Part shown: piece by piece, positions 1-4,934 of the stretch
Layout: every line of letters starts with the position of its first letter
Numbering within the stretch: position 1 is the first letter of the stretch
Assembly: GCF_937999985.1 (NCBI RefSeq)
Contig: NZ_CALLDG010000131.1
Location: 1 to 6,209, forward strand
Reading direction: 5' to 3'
From: an uncultured Corynebacterium sp.
GTDB lineage: Bacteria > Actinomycetota > Actinomycetes > Mycobacteriales > Mycobacteriaceae
DNA length: 6,209 nucleotides
Translations under genes and position numbers: made by a program
The notes under the pieces: generated by a model
The model's database searches: none
What the model saw: the letters and a program-made list of their open reading frames with translations, nothing else
Told to the model about the DNA's origin: nothing

Positions 1-69
1 CGACACTTCCGGCGCGGACTTCCGCGCCGGTGGGATGGGGTGGCGCTCCACGCTACTGCCGCTACTCAT
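1..69 (-). CDS. Possible 5' end of a minus-strand gene, cut by the left edge
   Basis: On the minus strand an ATG at 69 opens 23 codons with no stop up to the window edge; the peptide begins MSSGSSVERHPIPP. Most codons end in G or C, like the real genes here. A perfect AAGGAGG lies at 90-84 on the minus strand, but its 14-nt distance from the ATG is longer than ideal. If real, it would lie 50 bp downstream of the DUF3107 gene in the same direction and could share its transcript. A regulator gene next to TB9.4/DUF3107 would be in keeping with related genomes, but nothing diagnostic of any family is visible in 23 residues. The strong hairpin at 9-30 inside it argues for the alternative that this is intergenic DNA. 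Confidence 0.35.
   Translation of the reverse strand, partial: MSSGSSVERHPIPPARKSAPEVS
9..30. repeat. GC-rich inverted repeat (hairpin) at the left edge
   Basis: The arms CCGGCGCGG (9-17) and CCGCGCCGG (22-30) are exact reverse complements separated by 4 nt, so a 9-bp GC-only stem can form. No T-run follows on either strand, so it is not a canonical intrinsic terminator. It may still terminate a plus-strand gene ending left of the window. It also falls inside the possible minus-strand reading frame at 1-69, where it would be part of a coding sequence. The stem is certain; its role is not. Confidence 0.6.
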
Positions 70-119
70 ACAGCTAGTCGCTGCCTCCTTAGGCTTTGGC
101 CAGGCTTGCCCCGGCCTGC

Positions 120-365
120 TTAGCTTACGAAACCGACAGAGTTCTTGGCCTCTGCGCCGACCTCTACGTAAGCGATCTGTCCACGTACCAGCACGTAGCG
201 CGCCCCCTTGGCGCCTTCAATGGTCAGCGTCTCATTCTCGCCGGAACGCAGGAAGTTCTCGATCTCTGCCACGTACTCGTCCTGGGACTTGGCCTGCTCG
301 CTCTTGGTGTCGATGGCGATAGCCAGCTCGCGGGCGTTGTGTACGAATCCGACCTTGATCTGCAT
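120..365 (-). CDS. DUF3107 family protein (TB9.4-like), 81 aa
   Basis: This is a small conserved actinobacterial protein of unknown function. The N-terminal MQIKVGFVHNAREL and the end of the domain, RYVLVRGQIAYVEVG, are the typical beginning and core of DUF3107, and the length of about 80 residues is normal. The reading frame is open further upstream (to 494), but the ATG at 365 is chosen because family homology starts exactly there and because AAGGAAGGG (380-372 on the minus strand) sits 6 nt before it. It is likely cytoplasmic: there is no signal peptide, membrane segment or cysteine. It is divergent from the RhlE helicase gene, and the M. tuberculosis homologue TB9.4 is also near rhlE as I recall. 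Family assignment is good; the function is unknown. Confidence 0.88.
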   Translation of the reverse strand: MQIKVGFVHNARELAIAIDTKSEQAKSQDEYVAEIENFLRSGENETLTIEGAKGARYVLVRGQIAYVEVGAEAKNSVGFVS

Positions 366-389
366 GGGAAACCCTTCCTTCATGTTCGT

Positions 390-417
390 TCTATACTCAC
401 GTGCAGTATTGTGACCA
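390..417 (-). promoter_or_regulatory. Candidate promoter of the DUF3107 gene
   Basis: On the minus strand TGGTCA (417-412) and TATAGA (395-390) are 16 nt apart and would start transcription around 383, just ahead of the ribosome-binding site. This gives a leader of about 18 nt. The -10 is reasonable and the -35 is only a partial match. A second -10-like TATGAT (422-417) has no matching -35. Confidence 0.4.
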
Positions 418-448
418 TCATAGCTATCAGGTCGAGCAAGGAAGGCAG

Positions 449-1804
449 GTGCTGCAGGTGCTGATGCCCTCTGGGTCTTCTGGATCCCGCCCAACCTTCA
501 GCTCGCTCGGCGTGGCCGCGGAAATCACGGAGGCTCTGGCCACGGCCAACATTACGCGCGCCTTTGCCATCCAGGAATACACCCTGCCCATCGCGCTGAA
601 GGGCTCCGACGTTATCGGCCAGGCGCGCACGGGTATGGGCAAGACTTTGGGTTTCGGCATTCCTGTTCTCGATCGGGTTTTTGATGACGCCACCGTCACC
701 GCCCCGGACGGAACCCCGCGCGCCTTGATCGTGGTGCCTACCCGAGAGTTGTGCCTGCAAGTCACCGACGACCTGACCCTGGCCGCCCGCAACTTGCGTG
801 TGCCGGTGGGGGCCGAGGGGGCGTCCCAAAGAAAGAAGAGCAAGACCCGTGCCCTGCAGGTACAGGCGGTGTACGGCGGCGTGGGCTTCGAGAAGCAGAC
901 GGCGGCCCTGGAGCGCGGCGTGGACGTGGTCGTCGGCACTCCGGGACGGCTGCTGGACCTGGCGAAACAGGGGTATTTGCAGCTGCAGACGGTCGAGATC
1001 GTCGTGCTGGATGAGGCGGACGAGATGCTGGATCAGGGGTTCCTGGACGATGTGCGCGCCATCATCACGCAAACCAGCCCACAGCGGCAGACGATGCTGT
1101 TTTCCGCTACTATGCCGGGGCCGATTGCGGCACTGACTAGGACGTTTATGCGGCACCCGGTGCTAATCCAGGCGGATAGCGCGGCGACGGAGGCAACCCA
1201 CGAGTCGACGAAGCAGGTGGTGTTCCAGTCCCACAAGCTCGATAGGCTCTCCGCACTCGCCCGTATTCTGCAATCCCCCGGGAGGGGCCGCAGCATCGTT
1301 TTTGCCCGTACGAAGCGGCAGGCAGCGGGCGTGGCCGAGGAGCTTGCCAAGCTGGGCTTCCGCGTAGGCGCAGTACACGGGGACATGCGGCAAAAAGACC
1401 GCGAAGAATCCCTAGACGAGTTCCGCCGCAACGAAGTGGACGTGATGGTGGCCACCGACGTGGCGGCGCGCGGTATCGACATCGAGGATGTCACGCACGT
1501 GATCAATTACCAGGTCCCGGACGACGAGCGCACCTATGTTCACCGCATCGGCCGTACGGGGCGCGCGGGCAACACGGGCACGGCGGTGAGCCTCATCGGC
1601 TGGGATGAGGTCGCGCGGTGGAACGCCATCAGCGACGCCCTGGGGCTGGACTTGCAGGACCCACCGCAGTGGTTCTCTTCCAGCGCGGAATTTCTGGCTG
1701 AGTTCGACCTTCCCGGCGATGTTGGCGACCGGGTGGGGGCACCGCGCGGCGTGAAAGGTGCAGCTCTGAAGGTGAAAAAGTCCCGCAGAAGGCCGCGCCC
1801 ATGA
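449..1804 (+). CDS. rhlE: DEAD-box RNA helicase, RhlE type
   Basis: This is an ATP-dependent RNA helicase that unwinds or remodels RNA in the cytoplasm. Mycobacterial RhlE has been linked to the RNA-degradation machinery, and a similar role here is inferred. The core is complete. With the GTG at 449 (451 aa) the motifs are: Q-motif region about 35-47, motif I ARTGMGKT 59-66, Ia PTRELCLQ about 97-104, TPGR 164-167, DEAD 188-191, SAT 219-221, motif V VATDVAARGID 334-344 and motif VI HRIGRTGR 365-372. A short lysine-rich insert lies between Ia and Ib, and the tail is basic (KVKKSRRRPRP), both suited to RNA contact. The start is uncertain. AAGGA at 438-442 favours the GTG at 449, while GTG 458 or ATG 464 remain possible because the first 15 or so residues are not conserved. 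The stop overlaps the next start by 4 nt. Confidence 0.95.
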   Translation: MLQVLMPSGSSGSRPTFSSLGVAAEITEALATANITRAFAIQEYTLPIALKGSDVIGQARTGMGKTLGFGIPVLDRVFDDATVTAPDGTPRALIVVPTRELCLQVTDDLTLAARNLRVPVGAEGASQRKKSKTRALQVQAVYGGVGFEKQTAALERGVDVVVGTPGRLLDLAKQGYLQLQTVEIVVLDEADEMLDQGFLDDVRAIITQTSPQRQTMLFSATMPGPIAALTRTFMRHPVLIQADSAATEATHESTKQVVFQSHKLDRLSALARILQSPGRGRSIVFARTKRQAAGVAEELAKLGFRVGAVHGDMRQKDREESLDEFRRNEVDVMVATDVAARGIDIEDVTHVINYQVPDDERTYVHRIGRTGRAGNTGTAVSLIGWDEVARWNAISDALGLDLQDPPQWFSSSAEFLAEFDLPGDVGDRVGAPRGVKGAALKVKKSRRRPRP

Positions 1805-3099
1805 GCCGGCGCATCCCCTCCCCCGAGCGCGCCCGTCGCGGTGACCACATCGTCGCAGCCGCGTTGGCTTGCGGACTGCTTGCCCTCGGCGGGATCACGT
1901 GGCTGGATTCCGACGCCCGCGAGGTCGACCACCGGGTCGCCGATCACCCGATCGAGGCCGAGGACAAGACCCTCGCCTCTTCCGACTCCGCCAAAGGAGA
2001 CCGGCAGATTCCTGAGCATCTGCGCGAGCTGTGGGATGCGAGGACGGACTCCGCCGACCTGGTGGTGGATCAGGGTGGGGTCGTTCTAACCTCCGGCAAC
2101 AAGGCCACGATGGTACGGGGCGACGATGGTACCGAGGTCTGGCGCTATAAGGCACCCCACGACCTGTGCGCCGTCGCGGCGAACTGGGGCAAGACGAATC
2201 TCTTCCTGCAAGGACCTAAAGGGTGCGGACAGGTAGTGGCACTGGATAGCGGGACCGGCGAATACCGCCACACCCGTGACATGCTGGCCGCCGACCACGT
2301 GGAGTTGTTCCAGAGCCGGGACAACATCGGGATACTCTCCCCCACGCGCACGGAACTACTGCGCTCGGACGCAGTGCGGCGCGTGGAGGTCGGCGACAAG
2401 CTGACGGCAGTCAAACCGAAAAAGCAGGCATACACCGAGTGCACCTTTACTTCCGCACTGACGCGCAGGGATCTGCTAGTTACGGCGCAGACGTGCCCTA
2501 ATAGCGAGAAGAAGCTGATCCGGCTGCTTAAGACGAACCCGGAAGACTCGGATGCCCCGGAGAAATACCACGAGTACGAGGTTCCCGCGAACAGCGAGCT
2601 GGTAGGCGTGGGGCTAGATCGGGCGGTGATCTACGCCCCCGGTAACGGCACCCGCGCGAAGGACGAGAACGATAACGAAGGTTCGCGCTTCCAGGTGCTG
2701 GATAAGGAAGGCGACTTCCAGCAGTTCCCCGCCGACCCCGCCCCGCTACTGGATCCGCAGCAGCGGGATGGCACGCTGTTCCGCGCCCAGACCGCGGATT
2801 CGGCGCACCTGATGAGCTGGTTTGATGGCTCCCGGGTGGTGACTTTCACCCCTTCAACCATGGAACCTGCGTTCCAAGTTAATGGCGCAATCGGGCCCGC
2901 CGCTCCCATGGGCGGGCGACTGCTAGTTCCCACTACTAAGGGGATCGCAGTGGTGGACTGGGATAACGGCAAGGTCCTGCGCACCATCCCGGTGGACCGC
3001 AAGGGCTATACCGGACAGGTGACGCTCAAGCTGGCGGGTGAGGTGCTGGTGGAAAAGCGTGGGGATTCCGTCGTAGCGCTGGGAAATGCCATCCAATAA
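1801..3099 (+). CDS. Membrane-anchored beta-propeller-like protein (Rv3212-like), 432 aa
   Basis: The function is unknown. The N-terminus is basic (RR at 3-4 and 12-13) and is followed by one hydrophobic segment at about 17-34. This predicts a single-pass protein with a large outer domain. That domain has short strands with PQQ/propeller-like turns, such as VVALDSGTGEYRHTRD at 145-160, GDDGTEVWRY at 107-116 and VVDWDNGKVLRTI at 384-396. The only cysteines outside the anchor are C123, C142, C214 and C232, spaced as two likely disulfide pairs, which fits an extracytoplasmic location. The residues between anchor and propeller (about 35-85) are charged and probably a linker. The ATG overlaps the helicase stop as ATGA, and AGAAGG at 1787-1792 gives a ribosome-binding site inside the helicase gene, so translation is probably coupled. 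Rv3212 holds the same position after rhlE in M. tuberculosis. Confidence 0.82.
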   Translation: MSRRIPSPERARRGDHIVAAALACGLLALGGITWLDSDAREVDHRVADHPIEAEDKTLASSDSAKGDRQIPEHLRELWDARTDSADLVVDQGGVVLTSGNKATMVRGDDGTEVWRYKAPHDLCAVAANWGKTNLFLQGPKGCGQVVALDSGTGEYRHTRDMLAADHVELFQSRDNIGILSPTRTELLRSDAVRRVEVGDKLTAVKPKKQAYTECTFTSALTRRDLLVTAQTCPNSEKKLIRLLKTNPEDSDAPEKYHEYEVPANSELVGVGLDRAVIYAPGNGTRAKDENDNEGSRFQVLDKEGDFQQFPADPAPLLDPQQRDGTLFRAQTADSAHLMSWFDGSRVVTFTPSTMEPAFQVNGAIGPAAPMGGRLLVPTTKGIAVVDWDNGKVLRTIPVDRKGYTGQVTLKLAGEVLVEKRGDSVVALGNAIQ

Positions 3100-3130
3100 C
3101 CGCTTTCCCCTGGCATACCAAATCATTTTC

Positions 3131-3148
3131 TTGTGATGCTCATCACAA
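3131..3148. promoter_or_regulatory. CRP/GlxR-type operator upstream of whiB1
   Basis: TTGTGATG and CATCACAA flank a central CT, so all 16 arm positions are symmetric. It contains the CRP-family consensus TGTGA-N6-TCACA without a mismatch, the motif bound by GlxR in corynebacteria and Crp (Rv3676) in mycobacteria. M. tuberculosis whiB1 is a known target of Rv3676, so the location fits. Which promoter it acts on, and in which sense, cannot be read from the sequence. Confidence 0.85.
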
Positions 3149-3323
3149 TTTGAGAAAAAGCTCTAGCCAAAGCGCGAATAACGTGCAACAATCGTCCAAG
3201 TAACCGATAAGAGGCCAAAAGGTTAACAACAAACCAACAAGGCCTTAATCGCAAGGCGAGAAGCCGCCGCGACCCCCTCTACACACAGGTCTGCACGCCA
3301 CTTCGCCACCACCACTTTTGCCT

Positions 3324-3354
3324 GAATTTGCCTAGAGATTCTCTAGGTCAATTC
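3324..3354. promoter_or_regulatory. 31-bp dyad in the whiB1 leader, factor unknown
   Basis: The core arms CCTAGAGA (3331-3338) and TCTCTAGG (3340-3347) are perfect reverse complements around one base. After a 2-bp mismatch the symmetry resumes with GAATT (3324-3328) and AATTC (3350-3354). Thirteen paired positions on each side are far beyond what chance would give here. The 17-bp core has the size of a dimer operator. As RNA it could form a 7-bp stem with a 3-nt loop plus an outer 5-bp stem. I do not recognise the motif as DtxR, LexA, GlxR, CIRCE or McbR. Confidence 0.75.
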
Positions 3355-3463
3355 GTCGAGCCCAACTTCGATCACCGGCCAAAGTGCCCACACCGACTGC
3401 AAGCAACCAAGACGACGCACTTCGGACATCTTTTGTCTGAAAAAATAGAAGGGAAACACAATA

Positions 3464-3730
3464 ATGGATTGGCGCCACAAAGCCGTTTGCCGTGAAGAAG
3501 ACCCAGAGCTGTTCTTCCCCGTTGGAAACTCCGGCCCCGCCCTGGCCCAGATCGCCAAGGCCAAGCTGGTCTGCAACCGCTGCCCCGTCGCTTCCCAGTG
3601 CCTGAACTGGGCCATCGAGTCCGGCCAGGATGCCGGCGTGTGGGGCGGCATGGCCGAGGACGAGCGCCGCGCACTGAAGCGTCGCACCAACCGCGGCCGC
3701 ACTCGTACCCGCAAGCGCATCACCGTTTAA
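3464..3730 (+). CDS. whiB1: WhiB1-type iron-sulfur transcription factor, 88 aa
   Basis: This is a cytoplasmic Wbl protein that binds a [4Fe-4S] cluster. Mycobacterial WhiB1 binds region 4 of the housekeeping sigma factor, reacts with nitric oxide and is essential; the corynebacterial counterpart is named whcE. The four cluster ligands are all present: C9, C37, C40 and C46, in the usual C-X27-CxxC-X5-C layout. GVWGG at 58-62 is the family turn, and the basic tail (KRRTNRGRTRTRKR, 72-85) is the DNA-contact segment. The beginning MDWRHKAVCREEDPELFFPV is almost identical to M. tuberculosis WhiB1, which settles the subtype and the start. GAAGGG lies 10 nt upstream. The gene is preceded by the CRP/GlxR site and the 31-bp dyad, and followed by the bL37 gene. 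Confidence 0.96.
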   Translation: MDWRHKAVCREEDPELFFPVGNSGPALAQIAKAKLVCNRCPVASQCLNWAIESGQDAGVWGGMAEDERRALKRRTNRGRTRTRKRITV

Positions 3731-3754
3731 ACCCCAGCCTTTTATTCAGCTATT

Positions 3755-3782
3755 TTGTCCAGCTACGCGCCCCGGCTAAGCT
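3755..3782 (+). promoter_or_regulatory. Candidate promoter of the bL37 gene
   Basis: TTGTCC (3755-3760) and TAAGCT (3777-3782) are 16 nt apart and fit the corynebacterial housekeeping pattern of a loose -35 with a TAnnnT -10. Transcription would begin near 3789, leaving a leader of roughly 37 nt to the ATG at 3826. This lets the ribosomal protein be made independently of whiB1, although read-through from whiB1 is also possible because no terminator lies between them. Confidence 0.5.
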
Positions 3783-3825
3783 GAAAAGGTTGAAACTGTC
3801 CCCTTAAACACCAAGGAGCTGCACA

Positions 3826-3900
3826 ATGAGCAAGCGTGGCCGCAAGCGCAAGGATCGTCGCAAGAAGAAGGCTAACCACGGCAAGCGTCCAAACTCTTAA
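3826..3900 (+). CDS. Large-subunit ribosomal protein bL37, 24 aa
   Basis: This 24-residue protein has 13 lysines and arginines: MSKRGRKRKDRRKK followed by KANHGKRPNS. It matches the actinobacterial 50S protein bL37 first seen in mycobacterial ribosome structures, whose length and NHGKRPN ending are the same; databases often list it under the AURKAIP1/COX24 domain. It would sit in rRNA of the large subunit. AAGGAG at 3813-3818 is a near-perfect ribosome-binding site 7 nt before the ATG, as expected for a highly expressed ribosomal gene. Codon use (CGT, CGC, AAG, GGC, AAC) also looks like that of a strongly expressed gene. It stands after whiB1 with its own likely promoter and ends directly at a strong terminator. 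Because of its size it is easily missed by gene callers. Confidence 0.92.
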   Translation: MSKRGRKRKDRRKKKANHGKRPNS

Positions 3901-3908
3901 GCCGTAAC

Positions 3909-3962
3909 GCAAAAGGTCGGCAGGTGCACCGCATAAGACGGTGCCTGTCGGCCTTTTGCTTT
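3909..3962. terminator. Long bidirectional-type terminator hairpin
   Basis: The arm GCAAAAGGTCGGCAGG (3909-3924) pairs with 3944-3959 through two G-U pairs. After a 2-nt bulge CACCG (3927-3931) pairs with CGGTG (3939-3943) around a 7-nt loop. The stem ends in an A4/T4 tract with further T's behind it. It starts 9 nt after the bL37 stop and ends before the rshA stop, so the convergent genes can share it. Confidence 0.85.
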
Positions 3963-3967
3963 GCCTG

Positions 3968-4231
3968 CTACTCCTCCACCCGGTAGCTAATCACCCGCAA
4001 CTGCGTGCAGATCCGCGCCCGCAGCTCCACCGGCGCGGGCTGGCTACAGCAGCTCCGCAGCAGGTCGCGCACCTGCTGCTCGAGCCCTAGCTGCCGCAGG
4101 CACTCCGGGCAAGCGTCGGCGTGAGCGCGCAAACGTTCGCGGCTCTCACAGTCGGCGTCATCATCAGCAACCTCGTACAGGGCATCCAGCAGGTCGTCGC
4201 AGTCCGTCTTTCGCGAATTGTCTTTGCACAT
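3968..4231 (-). CDS. rshA: Zinc-binding anti-sigma factor RshA (RsrA family), 87 aa
   Basis: RshA is a cytoplasmic redox-sensitive anti-sigma factor. It holds SigH inactive while reduced and releases it when its thiols are oxidised. The ZAS signature HADACPEC (H37, C41, C44) is intact. With C11 this gives the same zinc and redox residues, at the same numbers, as Streptomyces RsrA (C11, H37, C41, C44). C61-C62 also match RsrA, while C2, C28 and C75 make nine cysteines in total. The length is near that of known family members. The ATG at 4231 lies 6 nt after the sigH stop, and GAAGGG within the last sigH codons can serve as its ribosome-binding site, so the sensor and its sigma factor are very likely made together. 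The gene ends at the shared hairpin. Confidence 0.95.
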   Translation of the reverse strand: MCKDNSRKTDCDDLLDALYEVADDDADCESRERLRAHADACPECLRQLGLEQQVRDLLRSCCSQPAPVELRARICTQLRVISYRVEE

Positions 4232-4237
4232 GTGCTC

Positions 4238-4882
4238 TTATCCCTTCGCTTCCGTCAGCTTGTTCTGAGCCATCTTGTTTTGTGCCGTCTTGTTCTGTGC
4301 CGCTTCCGTCACGATCCCGTGCTCCGCCGCCACGTCCTTCAGCTTGCTGCGCAGCTGCTTGCGCCCGCGGTGCAGCCGCGACATCACGGTGCCGATGGGA
4401 GTGTCCATGATCTCGGCGATCTCCTTGTATGCCAGCCCCTCAACATCCGCGTAGTACACGACCATGCGGTAGTCCTCGCCCAGGCTCATCAGGGCATCCT
4501 GGATGCGCTTATCTGGGATGTTCCTCAGCGCCTCCACCTCGGCGGATTCCAGCCCCACGGAGTCGTGCTTCGCCGTCTCGGCCAGCTGCCAGTCGGTCAT
4601 CTCGTCAGCGCTGGATTCCGTCGGGCGCCGCTGCGCCTTGCGGTAGCTGTTGATGTACGTGTTCGTCAGGATTCGGTACATCCACGCCTTTAGGTTCGTG
4701 CCTTCCTTGAAGGAACCGAACGCCTGGTAGGCCTTCATGTACGCATCCTGCACCAGATCCTGCGCGTCGGCCGGGTTGCGCGTCATCCGCAACGCCGCAC
4801 CGTACAGCTGATCCAGCAGGGGCAGCGCGTCAGCCTCGAATCTTTGCAGCAGCTCGTCTGCAGTGTCATCGCTGCGTTTCAT
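4238..4882 (-). CDS. sigH: ECF sigma factor SigH, 214 aa
   Basis: SigH directs RNA polymerase to thioredoxin, protein-quality and other genes during thiol-oxidative and heat stress. Region 2 runs from about 22 to 86, including NPADAQDLVQDAYMKAY and the very conserved NLKAWMYRILTNTYINSYRK. Region 4 runs from about 125 to 180 with the helix-turn-helix YKEIAEIMDTPIGTVMSRLH. The stretches TDWQLA and PIGTVMSRLHRGR are practically those of M. tuberculosis SigH. The ATG at 4882 is preferred over the in-frame GTG at 4897: GAGAGG lies 7 nt before it, and a sigma-H promoter predicts a transcript start around 4900, leaving no room for a ribosome-binding site before the GTG. The tail carries three AQNK repeats (about 195-209) not expected in the family. 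yedK lies upstream and rshA downstream, same strand. Confidence 0.95.
   Translation of the reverse strand: MKRSDDTADELLQRFEADALPLLDQLYGAALRMTRNPADAQDLVQDAYMKAYQAFGSFKEGTNLKAWMYRILTNTYINSYRKAQRRPTESSADEMTDWQLAETAKHDSVGLESAEVEALRNIPDKRIQDALMSLGEDYRMVVYYADVEGLAYKEIAEIMDTPIGTVMSRLHRGRKQLRSKLKDVAAEHGIVTEAAQNKTAQNKMAQNKLTEAKG
4259..4303. repeat. Three 15-bp tandem repeats in the 3' end of sigH
   Basis: On the plus strand three consecutive 15-mers begin CTTGTT (4259-4273, 4274-4288, 4289-4303). They differ only at scattered bases and encode, on the minus strand, AQNKT, AQNKM and AQNKL. The unit keeps the reading frame, so changes in copy number would lengthen or shorten the SigH tail without a frameshift. 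Confidence 0.85.
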
Positions 4883-4906
4883 TCGCTCACCTCTCACCTT
4901 TCTTCC

Positions 4907-4934
4907 AACGCAATTCTATCGCCGGTTCATTCCC
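4907..4934 (-). promoter_or_regulatory. Sigma-H-type promoter of sigH-rshA
   Basis: On the minus strand GGGAAT (4934-4929) and CGTT (4910-4907) are separated by exactly 18 nt. This matches the sigma-H consensus of corynebacteria and mycobacteria (GGAAT/C type -35, GTT -10). Transcription would start near 4900, about 18 nt before the chosen ATG. The -35 lies inside the last codons of yedK. Between the two boxes sits TAGAAT (4918-4913), a 5-of-6 match to a housekeeping -10 but without a good -35, so a second, overlapping promoter is possible. Confidence 0.65.

Larger units (their letters stand above)
3100..3463 (+). promoter_or_regulatory. Upstream control region and leader of whiB1 (364 bp without a gene)
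   Basis: This is the longest noncoding stretch in the window and is more AT-rich than the flanking genes. It holds a CRP/GlxR operator (3131-3148), a 31-bp dyad (3324-3354) and a related half-site (3160-3171). TTGAGA at 3150-3155 is a good -35 match (5 of 6) directly beside the GlxR site, but no convincing -10 follows at 16-18 nt, so the start point is not resolved. AAGTGC (3382-3387) and GCACTT (3417-3422) could pair in the RNA. GAAGGG at 3448-3453 is the ribosome-binding site for whiB1, 10 nt before its ATG. No terminator was found for the upstream gene. Confidence 0.7.

Noticed and set aside
101..118. CAGGC/GCCTG stem after the DUF3107 stop as its terminator
   Set aside because: The stem has 5 bp with an 8-nt loop and no T-run on the minus strand, so it is too weak to call.
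413..433. Imperfect palindrome around ATAGCTAT between the DUF3107 and helicase genes
   Set aside because: Only the central 8 bp are symmetric; the flanking GACC/GGTC are out of register by one base.
401..448. GTG at 401 as the helicase start
   Set aside because: It would add 16 unconserved residues, has no ribosome-binding site, and overlaps the promoter elements of the divergent DUF3107 gene.
366..494. N-terminal extension of the DUF3107 protein to 494
   Set aside because: Family similarity begins exactly at the ATG at 365, which has a strong ribosome-binding site; the extension would run into the helicase coding region.
380..1156. Long minus-strand open frame opposite the helicase gene (258 codons)
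   Set aside because: It is a GC-rich shadow of a gene with all DEAD-box motifs; its translation is low-complexity and shows no domain.
3131..3150. The GlxR palindrome as a terminator for the gene ending at 3099
   Set aside because: The hairpin would have only a 2-nt centre and just three T's after it, and its match to the CRP-family consensus is complete, so an operator is the better reading.
3178..3227. ATAAC, GTAAC and TTAAC spaced 22-23 bp apart in the whiB1 upstream region, possibly MtrA-like
   Set aside because: The five-base core is too short and variable, and the spacing does not match the known direct-repeat arrangement of MtrA sites.
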